Assembly: GCA_958298945.1 (NCBI GenBank)
Contig: OY282609.1
Span: 30,167,212-30,231,211, forward strand
Reading direction: 5' to 3'
Source: Atherix ibis
Lineage: Eukaryota; Arthropoda; Insecta; Diptera; Athericidae
DNA: 64,000 nt
Of the stretch, positions 22,921-34,472 are shown piece by piece. The notes below the pieces were generated by a model. It saw only the letters and a list, made by a program, of their open reading frames with translations. It was not told where the DNA came from and ran no database searches. Within the stretch, counting starts at the first letter, position 1, and every line of letters starts with the position of its first letter. Position numbers and translations under genes: made by a program.

Positions 22921-24940
22921 GTATTTATAAATTGATTTCAGATATTCTAATAAAATTAAACTTAATAATTTTTTAGCATAGCGAAATTTTAGTAAACGTG
23001 TTTTGAGCCATAAAAATATGAACCTTTTGAGGTCGTGAAAATTAATCAAAGTGGGAAAATGCTATTTACATTTTGGAAACCTATTTAGGATCCTACAACG
23101 TTTAATATATTTTGTTAAATGAATTATGCTTTTTAATTGTTTTTGAAACCTTTAACCAACGATCTGAGAAGCATGGACGTTTTTTTTTTTTAAACCCAAA
23201 GCATTCAATGGTTTTTAACAAGCTTAAACTGCTGACAGTATTGGTATTTTTTAGTAATAACATAGCCTTTATTAACAAAATATTCTCTCCACATCTTGTT
23301 ATATAAAAAAATAATGCTAATTTCAAAAAATTTCACAATTCATAGTGGAATTTTCTTACATTTCCTACAGTCAAACCAAATTGTTGATTTTCTAAAATGT
23401 ACGCTATTTTGGCAATGAATTCAGCCTGCTTAAGTTAATAACAGACCAATACCTGTCGCCCTCCACCTTACCCAATCTTAGTATCACTTTCAATATTTTA
23501 ACAAATTTTCATATTTTTGTAGACCAAATAAAATTTTTTTTTTGCTAGAGAATAGCATCGGCCAAGCAAGACCCATTGCGCATGGAATTGAAACGATTAC
23601 TATTCGGAACATGGAATTTCAGTTTTCCATTTTTCTACAGTTTTTTTTTTATTTATAAAACAAATAAGAAAAATGGAATTTGAAATGGAAAAAAAACAAC
23701 AACGTTGGAAGAAAATCCAATTTTAATCGTAACTAGCGCATATCCATCTAACCGAGTTATTTTCTTCTACTAATGAGATATTTACCTTAAAAGTTTTGTA
23801 CATGAACATATCTCGAATGGACTTTATTATATCCAGATTTGCGCATTAAAGCCTAGGTTATTTTCGTAGACGCAATTTTCAATAAAAATTTTGATTTCAG
23901 TGCATGGAAACTACTAATACGCAGAACAGTGGTGAATGGCGGCTCACGCGGCACAGGTCGCTCTTTCCATAAGTGAAAGTTTTTGCAATTTCGATAAATG
24001 GTATTGGAACCGATTGATGAATAAATAAATAAGCAACTAGATGGATAGATGGATGCAGGCTTGAAAAGCGGGCCTACTGGTTATTTACGTGCATACTTCA
24101 ATGAATGGATGGATGGATGCATAAATTGATGGTTAGATGCGTGGACGAACAGACAGATGGCCAGTTGCCTGCATACTCAATTTAATGATAGTTTTACAAA
24201 CACATTGCTTGTTTCGAACGAAATAAACTGACAGTATCTGCTGTTATCCACTCTAATAATGACACAAAATATAAATTTTACTTTTTAATGATACCGAAAA
24301 AAAAACCTCCACTATTAATTAAGGTAAGTATTTTGCTTTAAATTACAACCACGAAGCTGTGGTTAACTGTACCCGAATTCACTGTAAGAATGCAGAGGTT
24401 AGCAAAACGACATACTATTGGATTTTCGAACTCACACATACCAATCGTTCCTTCCACTTATTATTTAATGGGGTCATAGTGGAGACTAATTGAAATTCGG
24501 CTAACCGTTCTCAACAGGAAATCAAAAATCGCAGCCCAAAAGAATATCAAATACAGTCGCTATGTGACACACCCTGTATAACTGTTATGATTAAATAATT
24601 ACTTTTAGGCCAATTGCTTTTTGAAATATTAAATTTACAGTACAAGTTTTGGACTAAACTTTTATTATTATTATTATTATTATATGTGCCGGACATTTTC
24701 GATTCAATTTTTACTTGTTTTTGTGTCCGAAGTCAAAGAAGAACACATTTCTTTACGATTGATATGGTTTTAGTTCTGAATTATTTTTATAGTATTCACA
24801 ATTTAATTTACTTTACACAATTTTTTTTAAAAAAACCACCCAAATTTTTGCTAAAAAAAACTACGATTTTGATGATTATTTCTGATCATAAAAACTACGA
24901 AAATTAATATTTTGATTTCTATATAATTTTTCCAAAAAAA
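22921..24940. other. Spacer with GATG microsatellite remnants
   Basis: No gene is recognised. GATG/GGAT tetranucleotide runs occur at about 24040-24060 and 24102-24125. The word ACACCCTGTATAA near 24568 resembles the end of many arthropod DNA transposons, but no partner repeat was found. The rest is AT-rich with long homopolymers. Confidence 0.45.
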
Positions 24941-25200
24941 AAATCAGTACGCATGTTTTCAATAGTTTTTGATGTGAATTCTCCTAAACAAATTTACTGT
25001 GAATTGTAAATCTCTGTGAATATTTAAAAGTATTTTTTCAATAATTAAAAGTGCATTTTTTTTTAAATTTTTACTGTGAAATTTCCAAAAAAAAATCATT
25101 TTCAATTTTCCAAAAAAAACTCACTGCTAATTTTCAAAAACAAAATGCAATTTGAAAGAAAAAAATAATCGCGAGTTATTCACTATTTTCACTGTGAATT

Positions 25201-25420
25201 GAAGACACCGCTGCAAAAAGGAGGCAACTCCATTTTTTGGCGATTTTTTTTCCCCAGTGGATATAAATTATTCCAAAGCTGCTCTATCAATCAGTGGGAA
25301 AACGAGGCAGCTGCCTTAATTCACTGCGGAAATATAAAGGATATGTAGACGGCCCCTTATTGAATCCCGTGCAAAAATGAGGCAGCCCCGGAGGTGCCTC
25401 GTGTTTGCACTGAATGAACA
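25201..25420 (+). repeat. 5' inverted repeat plus subterminal GAGGCAG repeats
   Basis: The terminal word AAAAAGGAGGCAACTCC (25215-25231) is echoed by AAAACGAGGCAGCTGCC (about 25297-25313), CAAAAATGAGGCAGCCCC (about 25372-25389) and, inverted, GGTGCCTCGTGTTTGCAC (about 25394-25411). The last two form an imperfect hairpin. A further copy, TGCAAAAAGGGGGCAGCTCC, lies inside the 3' end near 27573-27592. Repeated motifs next to inverted repeats commonly serve as transposase binding sites; that role is inferred here. Confidence 0.7.
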
Positions 25421-25595
25421 TGCATGATAAATGCTTGCAATAGTTTAAAATTTCATCATCCAATGTGAAATGTGGCTTTGCCGAATAGTCAGATTCGTCA
25501 GTCAGTCAGATCATTGGCAGATTAAGATCTTATTCCGTGTAAATTGCAGCAGATTGTTTTACAGTTTTATAGTGTTTTATAGTTTTTTTTTTTAA

Positions 25596-27643
25596 ATGTC
25601 GAATAGCAATAGTCCAAGCGAACAGTTTGACGATTCGGACAGAGATCCTGATTTTTGTCCCGATGACCCGGAAGCTACTGCTAAACGATTTTCTGTGTTT
25701 AATTTAAGTGCTCAAATTTCATCAATGGTCCAAAATGATTCTGAAGATGACCAGAGGGACCAGGAACAAACAGTTGCGAAGAAAAAAGTTGGCAAGAAAC
25801 GAGTAAGAGATGAAGGCAAGTGGGAGAGAAATATTGCGAAAGCTGAAGGAAAAAATCGGCATTAAAAATAAAGATTAAAAAGTTGCCAAAAAATAACTGA
25901 CATTGCCAAACAAAATATCTTCACATTATTTAATAAAATTGGTAACAAAGAGAAACAGGACATATTTTTAGGCGGACAAATAGTTGTAAAAAAGGTAGCC
26001 AGACAAAGATCTAAATCGGGTGATGGACCAAAACGTTCTTGTTCCTGTGAATACACCATAAAAATCGGCAGCACTTTACACAGGGTTTGTAGAAATGCTT
26101 TTTGTTCATTGTATGGTGTTAGTAAGAAAAGAGTACAACTTATTATTAACCATTTGTAAGATAACATTCCGGGACCCAACGGCATGCGTAGGAAACACAA
26201 TAATCGTCCTAATATGATACGTGAGGATGTAATCCATCAAATTGATACTCATATACAATCTTTTCCAAAAAGGTCATCGCACTATAGTCGCACAAAAAAT
26301 GAAAACAAGTTTTATTTGTCACCTGTATTAAATATGCAAAAAATGCATAAGCTTTATTTGCAAAAGTACGAATCCGATGTATACACTGCCATCACGAACA
26401 GTGAAAAACTAACTTTTCTTTAAATTATAACTACTCATTTGGAAAGCCGCGGTCGGATACTTGCCAAACTCGCGATAGACTGGAAAAACTCATATCAGGG
26501 GAGAAGAACGAGGACGTAAAAAAGGATCTTGTAACTGAAAAAGAGGTGCACGAGAAAAAAGCAAAATATTTCTATACAAAATTTAAAGAAGACACCGCAG
26601 AAATTTCAGAGAACAAGGCCGAGATGGAGCTGTTAGCTTTCGATTTCCAACAAAATATGCCTCTCCCACATGTAACTAGTGGTGACGTTTTCTTTAAACG
26701 GCAACTGTGGGAATATAACTTTTGTATTTTTGCAGCTAGTTCTGGGAAATCGTACTTTTTTTTATGTACGATGAAACCATAGCCAAGAAAGGAGCTAATG
26801 ATGTAATTAGCTTTTTACACTATTTTCTTGAGAACTTTTAAGCACCAACAGTCAGAAAAATATATCTTTATTCAGATAACTACAGCTCACAAAATAAAAA
26901 CAAAGTCTTGGCTCACTACCTTTATACACTTCTTGCAAATACTAACAGATTTTCTGAAATAATACACAGATTTTCAGAACCAGGGCAGGAGCTTTGGATT
27001 AATCGAAAAAGAGAAAAGGAAACGGGAAAGGATCTATTTGCCAGAAGACTGGGTTCAACTGGTTAAAAATACATGCCGCAAATTTATAGTAGTTCCAGTT
27101 TCCCAAGATATGATTTTAGATTTCACTGGTCATTTTAAAGGGGCTTTCAAACCAACCGTTTCAAACAAAAAGAAACAAAAATTTGGGATATCTTCTTACC
27201 GTGTCATGGCGTATACAGCAAAAGGCGTAGAATGCAGCAGTGTTGCCTCTGCCTTGATAAAGGACTTGTTTATCCATCAGAAACATGGCGTTACGTTAAC
27301 TTTACCTGCTTCTACATTTCTCTTCTACTCTGGGCCGTTACCACTTAAGCGCCCAAAATATTTACATGTCCGAGAACTCGCAAAAAAATATGTGCCCCCA
27401 GACTGTATGTGGATGTGGTCTTATGACCAGCTGAAGAGCCAAGAAGAAGAGCAAACTGTAGACCAGCTGAAGAGCCAAGAAGAAGAGCAAAACGCAGAAA
27501 ATACTTTAACAGACAAAAAAATTGTTAATCATAACTTGAAATTTATTATTGACTTTTTTTTCGCATCCTCCGGTGCAAAAAGGGGGCAGCTCCATCGTTT
27601 TATTTTTTATATTATTATCTATCCAAGTTTCCAAAAGGAGTAA
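25596..27643 (+). pseudogene. Transposase-like gene of the AATT element, broken
   Basis: The ATG at 25596 begins MSNSNSPSEQFDDSDRDPDF, and the N-terminus is acidic then basic (AKKKVGKKRV). After a frameshift and stops near 25865 the frame resumes: KEKQDIFLGG, CSCEYTIKIG and VCRNAFCSLYGVSKKRVQ. A single TAA precedes DNIPGPNGMRRKHNNRPNMI, then FPKRSSHYSRTKNENKFYLS. Past a frameshift near 26420 come FGKPRSDTCQT, DFQQNMPLP near 26640, MYDETIAKKGA, a stop, LYSDNYSSQNKN near 26870, and after another shift PEDWVQLVKNTCRKF to about 27550. DFQQN, YSDN and a downstream acidic residue are candidate catalytic positions. It is inactive. Confidence 0.7.
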
Positions 27644-28229
27644 TTTGAGAGTATATTATATATTAAGTAATAGAGTTTAACTCCACAATAAAGAAAAAAA
27701 AATCCAGAGAATTCGTAGTGATACAGTTTTTTGCTTCTCCTGAAAAAATTGGTAAAATGGAGCTGCCTCCTTTTTGCAGCGGTGTCTTCAATTCTCCACA
27801 AATGATTTCGTCGTGGATTGCTGGGCGAAATCTGTTAATTTTCCAAAACAATTCACTTTGAATTTTCTAAAATAGTGTGTATTCTCCAGAAAATTTCGTT
27901 GCAATTGTTTTTAATCATTTCCAAAAAAATCAAAGTGAAATTGTGGATTCCTAAAAAAAAATTTACTATAAGTTTTTCATGAAATTTTACTGTGAATTTG
28001 CCAAATTCAAACTGAATATTTACAAATAAATGACGTTAAATTTTCAAAAATACATTGCAACATTCACAGTGCATGTTACCGAGATTTTTTTCCAAAAAAT
28101 TGAATATTCCAAAAGAAATTTAACTTGGACTTTCTTAATTGATTTGAAGTGAATTTTTCAATAGTTTCGTTTTAAATTTTCCAAAAAACAGGGTTCCCAA
28201 AAAACATTATTGCAAGTCACTGAGTTTTG

Positions 28230-30130
28230 CCAAAATATTTTTTTTTATTTTAAATTTTATCTAGAACTACTTATGCTAGTAACAAGCAGATTTTTTAAGG
28301 GAATATACAAGGACATGAAGACATGTGGAGGAAAACACCCATCGATGTTACCTCTAGAACAGGGTAATTTTATTTTATAATTTTACAGAATCTCTCGGCT
28401 ATCGCCGTTTTAAACGTGAAAAGTTCCCTTCCTAAAGGATTAGGGTGGAAGGATAGATGCGAATGGAATTTTTTATATCGGGAGATGCACAGTTCACGAA
28501 CAAATGGCACATTTCGATCACGGTGGATAACAGTGTTTCGCACATAAGAGGGGGCATTGACAATTTTACGAAGGATTCGGGATTGTAGGGATTGAATTGG
28601 AAGGGAGTTGGAATGCTTAGTCGAACCCCAAAGTTCTAGACCATATGTCCATATTGGTTCAAGTCTTTTAGTTTTCGTATTAAGGTTCCAGGTTAACCGT
28701 TTGCGAATATAAGTCCAAGGTAACGTACGCTATTTTTTTGTGGAATAATACTGCCGTTTAGGGTTATGTCGGGAATTTATTCTCGGCAGAGTGTGAAAGT
28801 TACATGAGCAGATTTTTGCTCACTTACCTTCACTCTCCACCTTTTGAACCAAGTTTCTAAGGAGTGGATATGGTTCTGTAGGATACTAATGGCTGTGGAA
28901 GGATCTTTGTGATGTGTCAGGATGGCTGTATCGTCAGCATATATTGCGGTTAGGATGTTGTTGTGACAAGGAATGTCATGGGTATAAATGTTATAAAGGA
29001 TAGGACCTAGGATACTTCCTTGAGGGACACCGGCGGAAATTGGATAAATGTCAGAGTAATCAATATTTTCAGCTACCTGAAAATATCGGTCTGAGAGATA
29101 AGATTTAAGGGTGTGGAAATAGCCCGATGGTAGGACTCGAAAGCATGCGAAATGTCAAGAAACACGCCTGGGCAGTATTCCTTTCGCTCTAGTGAACACG
29201 CTATGTAGTCGACTATGCGATGACACTGCTGGATAGTGGAATGCTCAGGTCAAAATCCAAACTGATGCTGAGGAATGACACCCTCGGTTTCAAAAATGGG
29301 ATATAGGCGTTTTAGGATTAATTTTTCTAGGATTTTAGATGACATGGGAAGGATGCTTGCTTATAGGTCTATATGAGGTAGAAAGGTTTTTGGGCTTATT
29401 GGGTTTTGGGATCATCTTAATTATGGAAAACTTCCACAGGGAAGGAAGAAATAATGTGCGGAGGATACTGTTATAAATATAGGTTATAAGGACGATGGTT
29501 TTTTTTGGAAATTTGGTTCAGGATTTCTGAAGCTTTTTTATTGGAAAGGTGTTCTATTGTGAATTTAACTTCGGAAGTAGTGAAAAACTTAGGAGGTGGA
29601 CTTATGGGCAACTGAGTTGATATTTGTCGGAATATTTGTTCGTCATGCTGAATGTCTTGGACATCTTCGTAAGGTTTAAAGATGTTTTCTAAGTGTTTGC
29701 CAAAGATGTCGGCTTTCTGTTTGTCCGTTTTTGCCCAGGTTCCGTCGGTATTTCGGAGCGGGTGTGTAGCTGTTTTGTATTTGAGAATTCGTCTGGTAGC
29801 TGTCCAGAGTGACTTATTAGTTGTCAGTGATTCTGTGTATTCAGTTAATCGTTCGTTATTATAATTAATTATTTCTTGTTTCAGTTCTTGTTGTAGTTGG
29901 TTCAGTTTTTTCTTCTCATTTGGCATTCTTGAAAGTTGCCACTGGGCTCTGGCTCGACGTTTCTCGCTTATCAAGCTGCAAATTTTTTGCGGAAGATTAT
30001 AGTCATGTTCTCGTATGGTTGGTTTGTTATGAGTTATGTGGGCGTTAGTGATTGAGTTCTGTATGCAAACAGTCAAGTCGTTTACGGCATCGTCTATTTC
30101 TTGTACGTTCTTAAGGCTTTGTTGTAAATG
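28230..30130 (-). mobile_element. Jockey LINE copy, 5'-truncated, minus strand
   Basis: In minus orientation the element starts near 30130 (SLKNVQEIDDAVNDL, the linker after the endonuclease). It runs through RRARAQWQLSRMPNEKKKLN to FTIEHLSNKKA, where a short deletion removes the expected APGYDLI. Further on are IYPISAGVPQGSILGPILYN and IYADDTAILTHH near 28950, then WFKRWRVKVSEQKSAHVTFT. The 3' end reads, on plus, as a T-rich tract at 28230-28250, followed by the LINE 3' word AACAAGCAGATTT also seen at 37.6 kb. Frameshifts and a stop-rich middle (29100-29470) show it is dead. Confidence 0.9.
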
Positions 30131-31365
30131 AATCTGTTGCAAATATTTTTTTAAATATACGAGCATCAAAATCAACAATTTTGAAAAACATCCCAAACAT
30201 ATTTCCGTAAAATTTTATTGCAAAAGTTTTCACAATATTTTACACATGAGTTTTGGAGAATGCGAATCTTTAAAAAACTATATGCCTATTTTTAAGGCTT
30301 ACTTATTATGAGAGAAAACATCAAAAAATAACTATCCAAAAAAATTACAATAAAAGTAAAAGCTGTGACCTTTGCAACAAATATTTTTGCTACAAAAATT
30401 TCACTTTTAACAATACTAAACCACTTTAAAATCACCTTAAATAATTTTATTCTCAATTAAAGAGCAAAAAAAATCCTACTGTCCACAATAAAAAATTTAT
30501 AAAAAGTTTAGTTTTTATTGTCAATATTCGTTAAATTGAACGAAATGGAAATGATTGAATTTTTGACCTATTGACGGAGTGACTGACTGACTGTTGATTG
30601 AGTAGATTTTTCATAAAAATTTTCAACAAAAACTAATAATAATAGAACTGGTAATAAAAGTGATAGTTATAATCATAGTAATAGCCATAGTAACAGTAAT
30701 AGTGATAGTTATAATCATAGTCATAGTCATAGAGTTATAGTAAAATGCGCCTGCGTAAAAGAAAATGAAAGGAAAATGCGTGGACGAAAAATAGTTGAAG
30801 ACTTTTCCTATCAACAAAAAAAAACTGTTTACGTTGCTTTGAAAGTGACTTGGCGAATTGTGGAATAGAATTTTTGTTGACAGCATAATAAGGTAAATAA
30901 CTTAGAGAATATAATGGAAAATCAACTCATTCAACAAGGAATATTATGCACTTTTCGAGTAATACGTCTATCGAAACGGAAACGGAAGATTGGCGACTGT
31001 TCATAAAGATGATAACAATACCCACTGATAAAAATCAATTTATATGCCTTGACGTAAAAGGTGAAAAACGGAGAAAGTTTCCTAACAACATTAAATTGAA
31101 CATTTTTTTTTAAAAATAGAAAAAATATCAAATTAAAGAATTAAGACCTCAAAGGTTGTTGAAATTATTACAGACCGTATAAAATTTAGGACCCAAAATT
31201 AGATTACATGAACTCCAAACTGTTGCTTATAAATAGGACATATTTTCCAAATTATTAAAAAAAAATGTCAGGAGTAAATATGATAGCAATTGGCTTGATT
31301 GAACTTCAAAATTCGATTCCCTAGGTCCAAAAGGGTTTTGTGATTGCGTTATATATTACGAGTTT
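30131..31365. other. AT-rich spacer, no gene seen
   Basis: No coding similarity is seen. It contains a degenerate ATAGTC/ATAGTA hexamer tract at 30645-30740 (listed separately). Phrases like TAAGACCTCAAAGG and TTTAGGACCCAAAATTAG near 31140-31200 belong to a motif dispersed in the window. Confidence 0.5.
30645..30740. repeat. Imperfect ATAGTC/ATAGTA hexamer tract
   Basis: About fifteen loose hexamers (ATAGTA, ATAATC, ATAGTC, ATAGCC) follow one another. The longest regular part is CATAGTCATAGTCATAG near 30717-30733. This is an ordinary microsatellite. Confidence 0.75.
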
Positions 31366-31369
31366 TCTA

Positions 31370-32210
31370 TTTATTGTTAATTTCGAATGGTTGTCCAGTA
31401 GTCTAAGTAGTTATAGATAGCGTCTGTTAGTTTCAAGTCTTTTTGGGTTTCATATTAATATCACAAAGAGTGAAAGTAATGTGAGCACTTTTTTTATTTA
31501 ACTTTAATCTCTATCCCGAAAACCAGACTTCCCTTAATACGTTACATAGGAACATCTGTGTTTGTTTATTTAGGAATTTTCTTCATTTACTGAGTGTTGC
31601 TTTTTACGAAGTGTTTTTGTTTTTGTTTAGGACGCTCGAATCCTAATTGAATATTTTTGCTGTATTCCACTATATTTCGACGATCTAATTGTATCCAATC
31701 CATCACTTTAATAACGTATTGCGTTTATATTTCCCAACTATAACATGTCGTTCCTGTTTGAATTACTCGCTTTCCGACTTTACCCAGACCTTCTTGAAAC
31801 CTCTCCGCCGTACTTTTAGAAGATTCGGGAATCGAACTTTCTGAAATATTCTGGAAGTCTCTGGAGTGGTTTCTTTTAGAATGTTCCAGAACACGCCAGA
31901 GCCATGCTACGTCGTAACAATATAATATAAAATGGGATGAAGGATAGTGCCTTGTGGTACTCCAGCTAAAAAAGGTGATATAATTCTAAGGATTCTGAAT
32001 GTTACTTTTTTAATAAGATAGTCCTATTTTCATAGTAAGGGCGTATGGATTGTGCACAGGATACCGTTGAAAAATTTCCTTTAGGATTTGCAGAGGGCTT
32101 CAAATTTTTGAGAGGAAGATTCGTAGGGATTACGAACACTAGTTTGGGAAAAGTATTTAGCAAATGTTGCCAGTTTTTTCCTAGTTACCATCACTTAATT
32201 AAAGTACATG
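31370..32210 (-). mobile_element. Heavily decayed Jockey LINE relic with insert
   Basis: On plus, GTTGTCCAGTAGTCTAAGTA and AGCGTCTGTTAG (near 31390-31430) match the minus-strand LINE at 37.9 kb. CACAAAGAGTGAAAGTAATG and TGAGCAC follow in the same order. After an unrelated stretch (about 31550-31920) the LINE resumes with GATAGTGCCTTGTGG and TACTCCAGCTAAAA near 31945-31975, the RT block read as GVPQG on minus. Weak similarity continues to about 32210. The unrelated 370 bp is either an insertion or replaced sequence and contains the heat-shock-element-like array. Confidence 0.65.
31819..31891. promoter_or_regulatory. Heat-shock-element-like array in 5-bp register
   Basis: Fifteen consecutive pentamers start at 31819. 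Ten carry an exact GAA or TTC core at 31819, 31824, 31829, 31834, 31839, 31849, 31854, 31879, 31884 and 31889. Four others differ by one base (AAA 31844, CTC 31859, GAG 31864, TTT 31874). The last three, GAATGTTCCAGAA, form a perfect three-unit heat-shock element. HSF trimers are known to bind alternating nGAAn units. It sits in a GC-richer insert within a LINE relic, not next to a visible gene, so it may be a remnant of a retroelement promoter. HSF binding is inferred. Confidence 0.6.
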
Positions 32211-32310
32211 CAATGGCATTAATAGGTGATAATTATTTTTGGAAAGAAAATGAGTTCATTTTAAACAATTATGTTAAAAAATTATTATAGTAAAAAAAGA
32301 TTAAAGTCAA

Positions 32311-33130
32311 GTCAACGTAAGTCGAGACGTTTTCAAACATAAAATGGAAAATTCGACGTAAATTGAGACATAAAATTCTCTACTTTTGAGACTTCTTTTG
32401 ACTGAAAAAAAAACTAGAAATTCTCATAAAAAAGGCAAAATTTTAAATGCCAAAAATCGTTGACTTTCCAAACACAAGACGGAGAATTAAGCCTTAATTG
32501 AGACAATAAAAATTAGCTTCTTCTAACAAATAATCAAAATCATCAAACTTAGTTCAATTGAACCAAAAGAGAAATTCTGTTAAAACTGTTATTTTAAAAC
32601 GTCGTATATCGAGTAAACGTAAATTGGGACTTTTAAAATACAAAGTGAAGAATCCAGCAGAAAAATTGAGATAAAAATTATTTCATACTGAAATCAAAAT
32701 AAGTTCGGCTTAAATAAACTGAAATTCACATAAAAACGTAATTTTTTAATGATGCAGGAAATCGAGTAAACGTAAGTCGAGAATATTTCAAGCACAAAAT
32801 GGGAAAATCAGCGTCAATGACATAAAATTCTTTACCTTTGATACAGAATCGGTAGTCAAATAAGGTTTAACGCGAAAAGAACAAAATTTCATATAAAAAC
32901 GTAATTTTGAAATGCCGCAATTAGAGCCAACGTAAGTCGACTTTTTTTTAAAGCACAATTTGAAGAATTCTACCCCAAAAAAAAGGACATTTTTTTTTAT
33001 ACCTTAATGTAAATTAACATATTTTCTTGTCACAAAATTCGTAGACCTAAAAAAGAAGCTCCTATCGACGCAACTTTAAAGCGACGTAAATCCAATTAAC
33101 GTAAATACAGATTTTCGTTTATTTCCGCTT
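32311..33130. repeat. Diverged tandem array, unit about 157 bp
   Basis: Six landmarks of the type AACGTAAGTCGAGA lie at about 32314, 32456, 32616, 32769, 32929 and 33098, spaced 142-169 bp. Within each interval further words recur in the same order: CACAAAATGGAGAATTC-like, TAAATTGAGACATAAAATTC-like, CACATAAAAACGTAATTTT-like. The monomers are strongly diverged. This is an old satellite-like array with nucleosome-scale units. Confidence 0.75.
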
Positions 33131-34470
33131 AGATTCAGGGTAATAATCCTAGTCAATTTAAAAATCAGTCCTTTTTTAAAATAATTTTTATGGTCCTTAA
33201 ATCATTTTTTTTTTAGAGAAAAAAATATCGTTTACTGACAGTAAATTGCTAGTTAAAATAATTTTTTGAAAAATAAAATTTTATTCACAAAGTATTAAAT
33301 TTACTTTTGGAGCTGACCTTAAAAATTAATTCTAGAAATTTTCTAATAAATCCTAAGAAAAACGCAAAAAATTTTCATATTCCAAAAAAAAAAACACCGT
33401 CAATATTTACATCTTTAAAGCATTTACCTAAAAAAAAGGAAAAAATTGTTATTTTGCCGTTTTTTTTACAATTTCGAAATTTGTAAAAACAAATTTAAAG
33501 ATTATCACTCAGGAAAAAATCAAATTGACCACTTTTTTTAATTTGTTTTTAAGTTTTCCAATTTTTTTATGGACCCTTAATCCTCATTGAAATTATTCAT
33601 ACAAAAAAATCATTTTAAATATTTAAGGCAAAGAAATTATAACTAAAAAGAACCACGTAGAGAAATTCAAAAATAAATGTTTTTTCCGAGACACTAAAAA
33701 TGTTGAACCCAACAAAATTTTCCTTTCCAATAATTAGGACCCTTAAAAAATAGGGCCTCAAAAATTTACGACCTCAAAACTTTAGGACCTCAAAACTTTA
33801 GGACCTTGAAAATTTTGAGTTTTAAAATTGATATTCTCAAAATGCGGGACCGTAAAGAATTAGTTTGTTGTTCAAATATCGGCCAGAAAATATAGTACCC
33901 TATAAATGAATATGCAGAAAATTTAGACCTCAAAAATAAGAATCTTGATAAATATGCTCACAAGATAGCATATTTGACACAAAAAAGACACTAAAAAAGT
34001 ACGGTGGACATTGCTGAAAAAGTATTAGAACATTCTAAGAACAAACAATTCTAAATGAAGGATTAAAAATCATTGCAGATTATTGACTTCTAAGTTGGGA
34101 TCGAAATATTATTTTTGAGTATGGGAAATTCAAAGTTAAAAACGACAAAATAATGTCGTTAATTAAATTGTCGACACCAAGAAAAGTGATAAATCTGACA
34201 AAAGTCAAGATCTCCTAAAAATTTTGAGCTAACTAGTATCAAGAACAAGCAATTTAACGATAAATATTAATTTACTTTTAAGACAAATAAAGGCGGATTG
34301 AAAAAGATTGGATGACGTTTTTCACTTGAGAAAAGGTCCAAAAGAACTTCTGTACAAAAAAAAAAAAAATCAAAATATCCACTTCAATGTTATTATGATT
34401 ATTTAAGCAGTGACCTTAAGAATGTTACTCCAATGGTCGGTCGAAAATAGGCAATAGTAAATATTGTACA
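33131..34470. other. AT-rich spacer with TTTAGGACCTCAAAA motif
   Basis: No gene is recognised. Between 33720 and 33910 the phrase GACCTCAAAACTTTAGGACC and shortened variants repeat at roughly 17-bp spacing. The remainder is poly-A/T-rich. Confidence 0.5.
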
Positions 34471-34472
34471 AA

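Larger units (their letters stand above)
25201..27789 (+). mobile_element. Sola-like DNA transposon with AATT duplication
   Basis: This 2589-bp element has inverted repeats of about 40 bp: GAAGACACCGCTGCAAAAAG at 25201-25220, extending through GAGGCAACTCCATTTT, with the mirrored end CTTTTTGCAGCGGTGTCTTC at 27770-27789. AATT lies at both borders (25197-25200 and 27790-27793). Inside is one plus-strand transposase-type gene with several breaks. Four-base duplications are known for the Sola superfamily, and the protein resembles an insect multi-copy family with cysteine and DDE-like motifs. I infer Sola-like; the assignment needs a profile search. Confidence 0.75.
24945..28205. repeat. Degenerate GTGAATTTTCCAAAA repeat array, split by a transposon
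   Basis: On both sides of the transposon at 25201-27789 the sequence is built from loose variants of ACTGTGAATTTTCCAAAAAA, spaced about 25-50 bp apart (left 24945-25200, right 27790-28205). The array was probably continuous before the insertion. The AATT used as target is part of the repeat word GTGAATT. Confidence 0.6.

Noticed and set aside
24560..24580. ACACCCTGTATAA as an end of a DNA transposon
   Set aside because: No mirrored partner was found within several kilobases.
25862..26200. Minus-strand frame within the Sola-like element
   Set aside because: It is the shadow of the plus-strand transposase gene, whose plus translation carries the recognisable words.
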